Source: Longimicrobiales bacterium
GTDB taxonomy: Bacteria > Gemmatimonadota > Gemmatimonadetes > Longimicrobiales > Gaopeijiaceae
Direction: 5' to 3'
DNA length: 64,000 nucleotides
Assembly (NCBI GenBank): GCA_028278645.1
Contig: JANQDZ010000087.1
Span: 1 to 64,000 of the forward strand
In this document: one piece after another, positions 17,551-27,576 of the stretch
Layout of the letters: each line of letters opens with the position of its first letter
How positions within the stretch are numbered: position 1 is the first letter of the stretch
Made by a program: the position numbers and the translations under genes
Notes under the pieces: generated by a model
Databases searched by the model: none
The model's input: the letters and a program-made list of their open reading frames with translations, nothing else
Told to the model about the DNA's origin: nothing

Positions 17551-20502
17551 CTACCCTCGGTTCTTCTCCAGGAAAGGCACACCCTTCGTCCACCAATCGG
17601 GCGCCGGCTCATCCTTCAGAAAGTGGTTAAAAAACTCGAAGAACCGAACCGTAAGATCCTTACGGTTCGCCAAGCCACGTAGGCCATGACCCTCACCGGG
17701 ATAAGCCAGGAGGACGGCTCTTTTTCCATTAAACCGTAGAGCGTTGTAAAAGCCAAGCCCATTTTGGAACGCCACGGTTGGATCCGCGGTCCCGTGCATG
17801 ATCAGGAATGGAGCCTCGGCATCCGGAGCATGGGAGATGGCAGACTCGAACAGATAGAGTTCCGGATCCTCCCAAGGGTTAGTGGCTTGCCGGCCCTGAC
17901 CGTGGATGTAGTAGTTGTGGCCATTGTTGCCGCTTCCGCCGTCGATCTCGTACGTCCAGCCCCAGTTCTGATTGAAGTCCGCGTGGAGATGGGTGACGCC
18001 GGCGCCCATACCGACAGCAGCGAACATCTTCGAACGGACACCAACAAAAGCTGCCCCCTGGCCGCCATAGCTGTGCCCCGTGACCCCGATCCTTTCGGGA
18101 TCCGCGTACCCCATCTCAATCACCTTTTCAACCGCCGCTTCGATGCTCTCCAGCATGTCCGAGTGGGACGTCCGAGTACGGAAATGGATGTCGGGGAGCA
18201 TGGTGAGAGTCCCTTCGCTGACAGCCTGTATCGGCGATGAGCCCATTCCGCCGAGGTAGGACGGGGAAGAGTACCGGTGCAGGTTCTGGGAGTTTTTCTC
18301 GTAGAAAGTCACGAGCATGGGCCGTTTCTCGCCCTGCTGGTAATCATCCGGAATCCCAAGAATCCCCTGTAACCGCATGCCGTCCTTGTTCTCGTAGTCG
18401 AACAGGACCCGGTGTCCCCAGAGGAACTCCGCTTGTTGGGGGTTCGCGTCCGTGATCTTCTCGGAAGAGCTGAAGTCCGGCCCCGACACCCTGAGATCCG
18501 GATACTCCACGAAGGTCTGGCGGGAGAAAAGGTACCGGTCGGAGTTCTTGGCCTTAGTAGGGGTGCTGAACCTGGCGTCCTCAAAAACAATCTCGTCCAG
18601 CTCGCCCTCGGACAGCTCGAAGAACCCCGACTTCTTGGTCCATTGGCCGTAGGCCGTAAGTGTCAAAGGCTCCGAGAGATCGATTTTCCTCGGGCCGGAT
18701 CCTCCCCGCCCGGCAGGTGGATCCTCGGGATCGAGGTCAACATACCTGAACCGGATCTCCTGGTCGTCACCGTGGCCGTTGGTGAGATTCCAGGCGTCGG
18801 AGCCGTCTAGTGGCAACACCCAGAGGTCGTACCGGGTTCGTGCGACGACTGAGCTGCCGTCGGCCGTGAAGCCGCTGATCCCGTAGGTCGGCCTTGGCCC
18901 GAAATGGTCGTCCTCCACGTTCACGAAGCTCGGGGCGGTGTTGCCACCCAAGGTTCGAAAAGTGCCTGCGTCCAGGTCATAGGCCTGGATCAGCTCGTCC
19001 TTCCAGACAAGGAAAAACTGCCCGTCTGCGGAGAACCCGAGCAGGCCCCGTGTGGGCTGATTGGACAGCATAAGGGTCCGTTCGCCCGTCCGAGTGTCCA
19101 CACGATAGATGTCCGCGGCGGAAGGATTCACGTCGTGGATGTAACCCGTAGGGTCTCTGCCCACCGCCCAGCGTCCTTCGGGGGCGACGTCCAGATCCCG
19201 CATGGTCTCGTCCGCCAAACCGACGTATTCGCCAGATCCGATCTCGAAAGCCTGCCGGTAGGTGAGGTTTCGGTCGGAATTCGCCCGCCGCATCTGGAGG
19301 GATTGGATGCGTTCGTCCACCGTGTTCCAGACATCGACGTTCGCGACCTCGTCGGTATCCTCCTCTCGGGCTTCGGGCTCCTCCACCTGTTTCTTGGACC
19401 CGAAGAACACCCTGGTGTCGTCAGCACTCCACGTAACGGACGCACGATCGCTCACGACCCAACCTTCCGGGAAGCCCTCTTGGGCGGTGGGATCAAGGAT
19501 CACCTTCGATGCCGTCGCACCTTGGTCCACCGCGGCGCGAACATCAGGGAACACCACCAGCTCGTTCTCACGCTCCCGCTTCCCCTCCGCCGTCGATCCC
19601 TTCAACACGGCCAAGGCCGACCCGGCGTCGTTCCATGTTAGGCGGGCGTACCGCTTCGCATCGTTATCCAGGACGTGCATCCGACCGCTCTCGAGTTCGA
19701 GGAGGGAGAGGCCGTTCGCGTCCTGACCAGCCGCGTCCACCGTAAAGGCCAGGAGGTCACCGTCCCTGTTGAAGGAGAAGTCAGAGACGCTGCCCAGGAG
19801 AAGGTCGTGCCCGGTGCCGAGATCGTGAACCACCACGTCCACGCCCCGTGGTGCCTCGCCGGTGTCACTGCCGCCTCCACCTCCCTGCCCTCCACTTCCG
19901 CCCCGCCCCCCGCCACCCCCGGCGTTCCCGCCGGAGCGTCGTCGCAGAACCAGGTGGCTGGAACGCTTTGAGAATTCAAGGGACTGGACGTTTACCCAGG
20001 ACCTGACATCCCCGGTTTCCAGATTCCGGAGCTCCACCCGGCGCCGCTCCTCTTCTTCGTCCTCGTCCCCCCCTTCTTCGGAGTCCTCCGTTTCCTCCTC
20101 ATCGGTCTCTCCTTCCCCCCCTCCGGCCTGTCGCCCGCCGGGCCGGTTCCTTGGGTCGACCTGATAGGCAATCCACCGGGAATCCTCCGAGAAGGTGCCG
20201 GCGCTACCGCCAAGGACTTCCAAATCCTCCTGGGTTTCCAGGTTGAGGACGTGGAGCACCGGGTTCGAATCTTCCTGCTTGGTGTTGGTCTGTCGCAGTA
20301 CGAACGTCACCCAGGTCCCGTCACCAGATATGGCCGAGTTGCTGATGCTGCGCCAACGGGAGTAGTCATCGACGGTCAGCGCTTTCTTGGCTGACTCTTC
20401 CTGGACCGATTGGCCTTGGGCAGATCCGCCGAACGTCAAGACGCCGAGGAGGATCAGAAGCAAGGAGTGTCGCATGGCGGAATTTCTGGCCAGGTGGTTC
20501 AC
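17551..20502 (-). CDS. S9-family serine peptidase (prolyl oligopeptidase type)
   Basis: This 983-residue secreted peptidase has a signal peptide (LLLILLGVLTFGGSAQG). The GTG at 20502 has GAGGAG upstream, and an ATG at 20475 is the alternative. Residues 45-640 form the beta-propeller gate. The alpha/beta-hydrolase domain at the C terminus carries the nucleophile motif GVTGHSYGGQGA, a DPTVAF segment for the catalytic Asp and GEGHGL for the His. It should cleave peptides in the periplasm. The propeller carries two low-complexity inserts, an acidic Glu/Asp run (about residues 125-155) and a Gly-rich run (about 190-215). Both are probably flexible surface loops. The gene lies 27 bases upstream of the flavoprotein stop on the same strand. 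Confidence 0.9.
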   Translation of the reverse strand: MNHLARNSAMRHSLLLILLGVLTFGGSAQGQSVQEESAKKALTVDDYSRWRSISNSAISGDGTWVTFVLRQTNTKQEDSNPVLHVLNLETQEDLEVLGGSAGTFSEDSRWIAYQVDPRNRPGGRQAGGGEGETDEEETEDSEEGGDEDEEEERRRVELRNLETGDVRSWVNVQSLEFSKRSSHLVLRRRSGGNAGGGGGRGGSGGQGGGGGSDTGEAPRGVDVVVHDLGTGHDLLLGSVSDFSFNRDGDLLAFTVDAAGQDANGLSLLELESGRMHVLDNDAKRYARLTWNDAGSALAVLKGSTAEGKRERENELVVFPDVRAAVDQGATASKVILDPTAQEGFPEGWVVSDRASVTWSADDTRVFFGSKKQVEEPEAREEDTDEVANVDVWNTVDERIQSLQMRRANSDRNLTYRQAFEIGSGEYVGLADETMRDLDVAPEGRWAVGRDPTGYIHDVNPSAADIYRVDTRTGERTLMLSNQPTRGLLGFSADGQFFLVWKDELIQAYDLDAGTFRTLGGNTAPSFVNVEDDHFGPRPTYGISGFTADGSSVVARTRYDLWVLPLDGSDAWNLTNGHGDDQEIRFRYVDLDPEDPPAGRGGSGPRKIDLSEPLTLTAYGQWTKKSGFFELSEGELDEIVFEDARFSTPTKAKNSDRYLFSRQTFVEYPDLRVSGPDFSSSEKITDANPQQAEFLWGHRVLFDYENKDGMRLQGILGIPDDYQQGEKRPMLVTFYEKNSQNLHRYSSPSYLGGMGSSPIQAVSEGTLTMLPDIHFRTRTSHSDMLESIEAAVEKVIEMGYADPERIGVTGHSYGGQGAAFVGVRSKMFAAVGMGAGVTHLHADFNQNWGWTYEIDGGSGNNGHNYYIHGQGRQATNPWEDPELYLFESAISHAPDAEAPFLIMHGTADPTVAFQNGLGFYNALRFNGKRAVLLAYPGEGHGLRGLANRKDLTVRFFEFFNHFLKDEPAPDWWTKGVPFLEKNRG

Positions 20503-20529
20503 GGGCTGTCTCCTCTCCGGTTGGGAGTT

Positions 20530-22989
20530 TCAGACCTTGATACGTTTCATGGCAGGGTCATACATCGGCTTCAAAGACACTTCAGCCGGGTAAAGCTCCC
20601 CGGCGATATCAACTTCCCAGGTGCCAGCCTGCAGATACGCTTCGTCAACCGGTTCGCCAGCCTGGATCATGGAAAGACCCACCGCCCCTCCAAGCGTGAA
20701 TCCGTAGGAAGCCGCCCGGATGTCCCCCACCGGAACCCCGTTTCTGAGCACGATTTCGGCGTGGTACATCAACGGCTCGGGATCTTTCACCAGAACTTGA
20801 ACCAGGCGCTTGGTCATAGGGCCGGATCCCCGCTGGGCCAAGACGGCATCCCGTCCGATGAAACCACCGGGTTTTTCCAGGTCGGCGAAGAAATCCAGGC
20901 CCACCTCCAAAAGGGTGTCCGTATTGTCCATATCGTGGCCATAGTCCCGGTAAGCTTTCTCCATCCTGAGGCTGGCCAAGGCTTTCAGCCCGGCGTGCCG
21001 AAGTCCAAACCGGGGGCCGACCTCGACGATGCGATCGTAGACGTGGGTGGCTTGTTCCGTGGGGACGTGAAGCTCATAGCCCAACTCCCCCAGGTAGGTG
21101 ATGCGAATACAAAGCACCGGAGCGTACCCGATGTCGATCTCCTTCGCGGTCCGGAAGGGAAAGGCCTCGTTGGAGAGATCGGCCGATGTAAGGGCTTGAA
21201 GGAGGTCCCGGGACCGCGGGCCTTGGATGTTGATCTGGGCTAGGCCAGAGGTCACATCCGTCACGGATGCGTCGGATCCTTCAGGGATATTCCTCCTGAG
21301 CCAGGTTTCCGCGTGGCGATGGGCGGTGTCGCTTGCGACGATGTAGAACCGGTCGTCGGAAAGCTTGGTTACGGTCAGATCCGCTTCCAGCTTCCCGAGC
21401 TCGTTCAACCACTGGGTGTAGACGATCCGGCCGCAGGCCCCGTCAACGTCGTTTGCCGAGACGTAGTTCAGGATCCGGCCTGCATCCCTTCCCTGCACCA
21501 GGTACTTCGCCATGAAGGACATGTCCATGAGGATGACGCCCTCGCGGGTCGCCTCATGCTCAGCCTGCCAATAGGGAAACCAGTTCATCCGTCCCCATGA
21601 AAGCCTGTCGACCTTCGGCTCCTCACCCTCCGGGGCAAACCAGTCGGCGCCCTCCCAACCGCTCACGTCCCGGAAGTATGCCCCTTCGGCGGCGAGCCGG
21701 TCGTGGAGAGGGGACCTCTTCGCACCGCGGGCTGTTTGAAGGGCCCGTGTTGGGTAATGGGCCTGGTAGACCATGCCCAACGACTCGACGGTCCGCTCCC
21801 GGCGGTACTGGGGCATGTTCTGAAAACGGTGGAGCCGGTCGATGTTCATGCCGGTGACGTCGGCGTCGGGATGACCGTTGATGATCCACTCGGCCATGAT
21901 CCGCCCCAGGCCTCCACCGGTCAGGATCCCGATGGAGTTTAAGCCGGCCGCTACGAAGAAGTTTTGTAGCTCCGGAGCTTCCCCCACAACCGGGCTCAGA
22001 TCGGCGGTGAAACTCTCGGGACCGCAGAAGAACTTCCGAATCCCCGTCTCCAGGGACACCGGAACCCGGCTCATGGCTTTTTCAACGTAGGGCCCCATGC
22101 GGTCCCAATCGGGCTCAATCTCCCCGAAAGAGAAGTCCTCCGGTACCCGGTCCACCATCCAGGGAGCGCACACCGGCTCGAAGAGACCGATCATCAACCC
22201 ACCCACTTCATCCCTGTAGTAGGCATGGCAGGAAGGATCTTCGAACACCGGCATATTCGGAGGGAGGTCATGGATGGTCTCGGTAATGAGGTAGTAATGC
22301 TCGGCAGCCTGCAGGGGAATGTTCACCCCGGCCAACTCCCCGAACTGCCGGGCCCACATACCTGCACAGTTCACGACAAACTCGGTTTCGATGTCACCCT
22401 GAAGCGTTCGGATACCGGTGACCCGGCCATCCTTTTTGAGAACGCCGGTAGCCGGTACGTCCTCGAGGACCGTAGCTCCCTGCATGCGGGCGCCCTTGGC
22501 CAATGCCATGGTGACGTCGACGGGATTCACAACACCGTCCTCCTTCACGAAGAACCCCGCCCGCAAGTCGCCGACATCCGCGATGGGGAAGAGTTCTTTC
22601 ACCTCGGAAGGTCCGAGTTCGTGGACATCGATACCGTGGAACCGGTTGAAGGCCGCCACGCGCCGATACTCCTCCAGTCGGTCGCCATCCGCGGCCGCCT
22701 CGATAAACCCGATGGGCTTCAGGCCGGTAGCCTGGCCGGTCTCCGCCTCCAACCGCCCAAACAGGTCCCGGGTATACTTCCGCATCTCGGTGGAGGTCTC
22801 AGAGAGGGATCCGAACGTGACCATTAGCCCGGCCGCATGCCAGGTAGTCCCGCTCGTGAGCTTGTCCCGTTCGAGGAGGACCACGTCCCTCCAACCCATG
22901 TGGGCGAGGTGGTATGCAACCGAACACCCGATGATGCCTCCCCCCACGACAACCACCTGAGCCCGTTCGGGCACAGCTCCTCCGGACAT
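20530..22989 (-). CDS. FAD-dependent dimethylglycine/sarcosine dehydrogenase-like protein
   Basis: The ATG at 22989 (819 residues) has AGGAGG eight bases upstream and is preferred over the ORF start at 23034. The N-terminal half is a DAO-type FAD domain: VVVVGGGIIGCSVAYHLAHM is the dinucleotide fold, and SGTTWHAAGLM is the segment where dimethylglycine/sarcosine dehydrogenases bind FAD. The C-terminal half is a GcvT/aminomethyltransferase fold (GLAQINIQGPRSRDLLQ, ITYLGELGYELHVP, ALASLRMEKAYRDYGHDM) that accepts the one-carbon unit onto tetrahydrofolate. The expected reaction is oxidative N-demethylation. Dimethylglycine versus sarcosine versus another amine cannot be decided. An MFS gene lies just upstream in the same direction and may supply substrate. 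Confidence 0.88.
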   Translation of the reverse strand: MSGGAVPERAQVVVVGGGIIGCSVAYHLAHMGWRDVVLLERDKLTSGTTWHAAGLMVTFGSLSETSTEMRKYTRDLFGRLEAETGQATGLKPIGFIEAAADGDRLEEYRRVAAFNRFHGIDVHELGPSEVKELFPIADVGDLRAGFFVKEDGVVNPVDVTMALAKGARMQGATVLEDVPATGVLKKDGRVTGIRTLQGDIETEFVVNCAGMWARQFGELAGVNIPLQAAEHYYLITETIHDLPPNMPVFEDPSCHAYYRDEVGGLMIGLFEPVCAPWMVDRVPEDFSFGEIEPDWDRMGPYVEKAMSRVPVSLETGIRKFFCGPESFTADLSPVVGEAPELQNFFVAAGLNSIGILTGGGLGRIMAEWIINGHPDADVTGMNIDRLHRFQNMPQYRRERTVESLGMVYQAHYPTRALQTARGAKRSPLHDRLAAEGAYFRDVSGWEGADWFAPEGEEPKVDRLSWGRMNWFPYWQAEHEATREGVILMDMSFMAKYLVQGRDAGRILNYVSANDVDGACGRIVYTQWLNELGKLEADLTVTKLSDDRFYIVASDTAHRHAETWLRRNIPEGSDASVTDVTSGLAQINIQGPRSRDLLQALTSADLSNEAFPFRTAKEIDIGYAPVLCIRITYLGELGYELHVPTEQATHVYDRIVEVGPRFGLRHAGLKALASLRMEKAYRDYGHDMDNTDTLLEVGLDFFADLEKPGGFIGRDAVLAQRGSGPMTKRLVQVLVKDPEPLMYHAEIVLRNGVPVGDIRAASYGFTLGGAVGLSMIQAGEPVDEAYLQAGTWEVDIAGELYPAEVSLKPMYDPAMKRIKV

Positions 22990-23095
22990 CGGCCTGGCCT
23001 CCTGTAAGTGCAGGACCCCCCGAATGCCACCCAAACCAGCAATGGGAGTAGATCCGGCGGGTTTCGCAATCCCCGGGAGAGATCTTTGTTGCGCG

Positions 23096-24322
23096 TCAGG
23101 TTCCGGCCCGCTCGCCCCGCCTCAACAGGAAAGGGAGAGAAATAAAAACCACCAGACAAAGCCCGGACGCCCCATAAAACACTGCGGGGATCCCCCCTGC
23201 CGCGAACACTCCGGCCATGATGACCGGACCAAGGGCCTGCCCCGTGCGGATCACCATCCCGTTCACCCCCATGAAGATCGCTCGGTGTTCGTCCGGCGCT
23301 TCTCCGGCCAAGAGGGTGAGAACCACCGCATAGTTCCACGCCTGGCCGACCCCAAAAACACCCACGGCCAAAGCCACCCACCAATAACCCGGCGCGATGG
23401 GAATAAAAAGGAAGGACAGGGAGAAGAGGACAAACGCCATGGGGAGAAGTCGGTCTGGGGAAACGAAACGACTGAGGACACCCAACCGGGAGGCCACGAG
23501 GGCGGTGGTGAGGGATCCAAGCGTCATGACCAGTCCGATGGACGGTGGCGAGGATCCGAACCGGGCGGACAGATGAAGGGGAATGAAGGTCATGTACGCC
23601 CCATAGAGAACCACAAAAGACAAAAAGGTCGCGGCATAGAGGCCAATGACCCTCGGAGTCCTCATCCCAGCCCAAGCGTCGCCGAGATAGGTCAAGAAGC
23701 TCGCTTCGGCCTTCGTGGGGCCCAATTCCAGCACGAACAGAACCGACGCACCCACCACCAGACCCACGATGGGGAGCGCAAACGGCACATACCATCCGAG
23801 GAGAGCCAGCGCGCCTCCGATGGTCGGTAAGACGGCAGAACTGACGCTCAACACGGAGGCTTTGTAGCCCATGGCCTCGGTCCGGCGAGCACCCTGATAC
23901 AGGTCCCCGACCAGCGTCGCCGTCAAGAAGCCCAACGAAGCTCCACCGACGCCCTGGAGGAAGCGGAGAACGAGGAGGAGTTGAAAATCCCGAACCAGGG
24001 AGCAGGCGCTGCCGGCAAGGGCAAAAAGGACCAGGGCAGGAACCAGGACCTGTTTTCTACCGAGGCGATCCGCCAGCACCCCATAGACTGGCGTCAGGGC
24101 AATCCCCGGAAGGGCGTAGAGTGTAATGAGCAAGCCCACTTGCTCGGGGGAGATGCCGAGGGCGTCCACTACGGCAGGGAAAACCGGCGTAAGGGAAGAC
24201 ACCCCCATGACCACGATGAAGCTGATGCTGAAGATTACATGGAGGTTCCGGTCCAGGAGGAGGTGGCGACCCCCCGGAGGTGTAGCTGATCCTTTTTGGT
24301 TTTGGGTTGGCCGGGTCGGCAT
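23096..24322 (-). CDS. MFS transporter
   Basis: This protein of 408 residues from the ATG at 24322 (a TTG at 24343 is the other in-frame option) has twelve hydrophobic segments. Motif A between helices 2 and 3 reads GVLADRLGRKQVLVPA, the major facilitator hallmark. A second match lies after helix 8 (SRLGVLSRFVSPDRLL). It resembles drug:H+ antiporter-like MFS members, but the substrate cannot be told. The stop is about 106 bases from the flavoprotein start on the same strand, so the pair could be co-transcribed. The start faces PadR gene 1 across about 230 bases. Confidence 0.88.
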   Translation of the reverse strand: MPTRPTQNQKGSATPPGGRHLLLDRNLHVIFSISFIVVMGVSSLTPVFPAVVDALGISPEQVGLLITLYALPGIALTPVYGVLADRLGRKQVLVPALVLFALAGSACSLVRDFQLLLVLRFLQGVGGASLGFLTATLVGDLYQGARRTEAMGYKASVLSVSSAVLPTIGGALALLGWYVPFALPIVGLVVGASVLFVLELGPTKAEASFLTYLGDAWAGMRTPRVIGLYAATFLSFVVLYGAYMTFIPLHLSARFGSSPPSIGLVMTLGSLTTALVASRLGVLSRFVSPDRLLPMAFVLFSLSFLFIPIAPGYWWVALAVGVFGVGQAWNYAVVLTLLAGEAPDEHRAIFMGVNGMVIRTGQALGPVIMAGVFAAGGIPAVFYGASGLCLVVFISLPFLLRRGERAGT

Positions 24323-24549
24323 CAACTCATCCCTTTCGTCCAAACCTCCGCCGCGTCCCCGAAGGGCGGCGGCTTCTGGCGTCCGCCCTCCGACCTAGGC
24401 CCACGAGGGACCAGCCAATGTCGGGGAAGCCCTTCAAGGATACTCAGAAGCGAGAAAGATGAAAGGCGGAAGCCAGCCTTTTCAAACCCTTTCCCTTTTC
24501 GTAGTATCAAAAGTATACACCGAGACACCCCAACCCACGCGAAGAGAAT

Positions 24550-24879
24550 ATGACCAGGCTCGGCCAACTCGAGTTCCTTGTGCTCCTTTCCGTGCTCCGT
24601 CAGGACGAAGAGCCGTACGCCAGTCGCGTGCGCCAGGACCTTCAAGAGAACGCGGGACGAACGCTCACCCGGGGCGCTCTTTACCGGACCCTCGATCGCC
24701 TTACCGAAAAGGGGTACCTCTCCTGGGAGCTGGAGCCCAGTCAGGTCCCGGAGCGGGGCGGCCACCCCATGCGACGCCTTTTTCTCACAGAGAACGGGAG
24801 GGAGGCGGTGCGGGAGACCCGGGATGTGCTCGACGTTTTCCTGGAAGGGGCCACGCCTCTATTGGACGATCTGGGATGA
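24550..24879 (+). CDS. PadR-family transcriptional regulator (ADOP pair 1)
   Basis: This 109-residue winged-helix protein has the PadR pattern: LGQLEFLVLLSVLRQDEEPY, then TRGALYRTLDRLTEKGYL and RRLFLTENGREAV. Its stop overlaps the ATG of the downstream permease (ATGA), so the two are translated together. PadR proteins are usually ligand-responsive repressors of their own operon. The region before the start holds AGTATCAAA and AGTATACAC in direct repetition (24503-24520), including the GTATAC palindrome, which may be the promoter or operator. It differs from the palindromes upstream of the second PadR gene. Confidence 0.88.
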   Translation: MTRLGQLEFLVLLSVLRQDEEPYASRVRQDLQENAGRTLTRGALYRTLDRLTEKGYLSWELEPSQVPERGGHPMRRLFLTENGREAVRETRDVLDVFLEGATPLLDDLG

Positions 24880-27566
24880 GGGGCGAGGTGCCGTACACTC
24901 CCCCACGACTCGCCGTGGCCCTCCTGAAGTGGGCCTTTGCGAAGGATCCGGCCCTTCCCGCCATCCTCGGCGATCTCCACGAGGACTTCGTTCACCGGAG
25001 CTACCGCCATGGGGCCCCCACAGCCCGGAGATGGTTCTGGCGTGAGGCGGTGGGGCTCTCCGCAGGACGTTGGATCTACTTTACTCGACGGACCCGAGAA
25101 CGGTTCCCTGACAGAAGAAAGAACATGAACGCTTCCGCACGATTCCAATCCTTCCTTCAGGATGCATCCTACGCCCTCCGGTCCATCCGTCGGTCCCCAG
25201 GGTTCTCTCTTTTCACAGCCCTCGTAGTCGCTTTGGGCGTGGGGGCAGCCACCGCCGTCTTCAGTGTGGTGAAGCCTCTCATTCTGGCGCCTCTCCCCTT
25301 CCAGGAGCCCCAAGAGCTGGTCTGGATCGCCAATGTCCCAAGTGCCGGCGGGACGTCCCTGTCGGGGGTTACGTCCCGCTCCAGCAACCTCCGGGATTTC
25401 CGAGAGCGGGCCACGTCCTTCGACGGGCTCACAGGCTACAACGCTTTTTTTGACCAAGACGCGTTTATCCTCTCGGGGGACGGCGAACCGGAGCGCTTGG
25501 TGGGAGCCGGCGTGGCAGACGACTTTCTGGACGTGTTGGGTGTCCAGCCCCTACACGGCCGGGATTTCACGGAAGAGGAAGGGCTGTGGGGCGGCCCACC
25601 AGTCATCATCCTGACCCACGGCTTCTGGAGGAGTCACTACGACGCCGATCCTGGCATTGTCGGCCAGACCCTCACCATCGACGATCGGGCCCGTGAGGTC
25701 GTAGGTGTCCTCCCGCCGGAGTTCGGATTTGCCTCGTTCTTCACGCCGGGGCAGCAGGTCGACTTCCTGCTCCCTTTCCCTATCAGCGACGAGACCGACC
25801 GAAGCGGCAACACCCTGGTCATGATCGGGCGTTTGAAGCCGGACGCCTCGCCGGAGCGGGCCCAGGCCGAGCTGGATGCCATCATCGCCGGTCTGCAGGA
25901 AGAGCAACCAGACCGGTGGGGTTTGGCGGCCCGAATCACGCCGCTTCAGGAAAAGCTCGCCGGACCCTTCAAACCGGCATTTCTATTGCTGGCCGCAGCC
26001 GCCGGGACTCTGCTCCTGATCGTATGTGTGAACGTGTCCAACCTGCTGTTGGCCCGGGCACCGGGCCGAGCCCGGGAGGTGGCCGTTCGGAAAGCTTTCG
26101 GCGCCTCCCGGACGCGGCTGGCCCGGCAGTTGGTCATGGAAATGACCGGCGTGGCCCTTGTGGGGGCGCTACTGGGCGGGGGAGTCGCCTGGGGAGTCAT
26201 CCGGTTGGTGGCCAACACCACGGCTGTGAAAGTGCCGCTGCTGGACCAAGTGGGGATGGACCTTTCGGCCTTCTTGTTCGGTACGCTCACCGCCCTCCTG
26301 ACCGGGTTCCTGGTGAGCATCATCCCTGCTCTTCACGTCGGTGAAGGAACCGAGGCGGCGGTATTGCGGTCCGAGAGCCGGGGGAGCACCGGGGGCCGGG
26401 GGGGCCGGCGGCTGAGAGAAGGATTGGTTGTGGCCGAGGTCGCATTGGCTTGTGTGCTCCTGGTCATGGGCGGACTTCTCGCCCGAAGTTTCCGAGCCGT
26501 CCTCGACGTCAACCTGGGCTTCACCCCGGGGAACACGGTGGCATGGCAGGTCCGACCCACGCTCGACTTCGAGAACAGGCAGGAACTCGGCATGTTCATC
26601 CTCGGAGCGGTGGACCGCATCGAACAGATCCCCGGCATCGACGCGGTGGGCCTCATCGACGCCCTACCCTTGGGCCGGAACCGGAGTTGGGGTTTCCGAG
26701 TGGTGGGCCAACCCGATCGGGACGATCTTCCCTCCCTGTTCCCCCACCTCGTGAGCCCCGGGTACCTGGAGGCCATGCAGATCCACCTCATCGAAGGGAG
26801 GCAACTCACCCGAGACGACCAGGGGGAGGCCCCTCCCGTGGTCCTGATGAACGAGTCGGGGGCCCGCCGGGTCTTCCAGGGGGAAGCCCCCCTAGGTGGA
26901 CGCCTTCTTCTCTGGGATGGCAGGGAGTACGAGGTGGTGGGCATCGTGGAGGACGTGAAGCACCTCTCGCCAGAGATCGACTCCGGGATCCAGGTGTACT
27001 TCCCCTACCTCCAGATGCCCAACGCCAGTAGCCTGGACATGGTCGTCCGATCCCGTCTACCAACGGACCAAGCGGTGGCGGTAGTCTCCGAAGCCCTGAG
27101 GGAGCTGGATCCGGGCATGCCAACGAGAGAGTTTTTCACCCTCGACGCCAAGGTCGACCAGTCCGTCTCGGCCCGGAGGTTTACGCTCTGGATCCTCTCG
27201 GGTTATGGCGCTGCCGCCCTCCTGTTGGCGGCCCTGGGGATCTACGGTGTCCTGGCTCAATCCGTGGCAGAGCGGGCCCCGGAAATCGGGATCCGGCGGG
27301 CCCTCGGCGCCTCATCCTCGGATGTCGTTGGAAGCGTCATGGGGAGGACCCTTCTCCTCGCCGGCTTTGGCGTACTTTCCGGCGGGTTGGCATCCCTCTG
27401 GGCCGGGACGCTCCTGGCCAGCCTTTTGTTTGGCGTGGGGGCCACAGATCCGCTCACCTACGTCGGGATGGGTGGGATCCTTCTTGCCGTGGCGGCCCTA
27501 GCCGGTTTCATTCCCGCCGTAAGGGCAGTTCGGGTCCGGGGCGCCAGCGCCCTTCAATCCGGGTAA
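24876..27566 (+). CDS. ADOP-type ABC permease with prefix-2 domain
   Basis: This 896-residue protein has a start that overlaps the PadR stop. Residues 1-85 form the small prefix domain with GDLHEDFVHRSY and a following WFWREAVG helix, the second of the two prefix types seen in this class. Then come a helix at about residues 110-130 (SLFTALVVALGVGAATAVFS), a MacB-type periplasmic core domain, an FtsX domain of three helices, and a second copy of core plus FtsX. The C terminus is typical, FIPAVRAVRVRGASALQSG. Proteins of this duplicated orphan permease class lack a cognate ATPase gene, as here. They are thought to couple to MacB-like mechanotransmission or peptide/antibiotic export; the ligand is unknown. 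Confidence 0.88.
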   Translation: MRGEVPYTPPRLAVALLKWAFAKDPALPAILGDLHEDFVHRSYRHGAPTARRWFWREAVGLSAGRWIYFTRRTRERFPDRRKNMNASARFQSFLQDASYALRSIRRSPGFSLFTALVVALGVGAATAVFSVVKPLILAPLPFQEPQELVWIANVPSAGGTSLSGVTSRSSNLRDFRERATSFDGLTGYNAFFDQDAFILSGDGEPERLVGAGVADDFLDVLGVQPLHGRDFTEEEGLWGGPPVIILTHGFWRSHYDADPGIVGQTLTIDDRAREVVGVLPPEFGFASFFTPGQQVDFLLPFPISDETDRSGNTLVMIGRLKPDASPERAQAELDAIIAGLQEEQPDRWGLAARITPLQEKLAGPFKPAFLLLAAAAGTLLLIVCVNVSNLLLARAPGRAREVAVRKAFGASRTRLARQLVMEMTGVALVGALLGGGVAWGVIRLVANTTAVKVPLLDQVGMDLSAFLFGTLTALLTGFLVSIIPALHVGEGTEAAVLRSESRGSTGGRGGRRLREGLVVAEVALACVLLVMGGLLARSFRAVLDVNLGFTPGNTVAWQVRPTLDFENRQELGMFILGAVDRIEQIPGIDAVGLIDALPLGRNRSWGFRVVGQPDRDDLPSLFPHLVSPGYLEAMQIHLIEGRQLTRDDQGEAPPVVLMNESGARRVFQGEAPLGGRLLLWDGREYEVVGIVEDVKHLSPEIDSGIQVYFPYLQMPNASSLDMVVRSRLPTDQAVAVVSEALRELDPGMPTREFFTLDAKVDQSVSARRFTLWILSGYGAAALLLAALGIYGVLAQSVAERAPEIGIRRALGASSSDVVGSVMGRTLLLAGFGVLSGGLASLWAGTLLASLLFGVGATDPLTYVGMGGILLAVAALAGFIPAVRAVRVRGASALQSG

Positions 27567-27576
27567 GGAGGCGTTT

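Noticed and set aside
20250-20290. A GGTTCGAATC string like a tRNA T-arm
   Set aside because: It lies inside the S9 peptidase gene, and no acceptor or anticodon stems fit around it.
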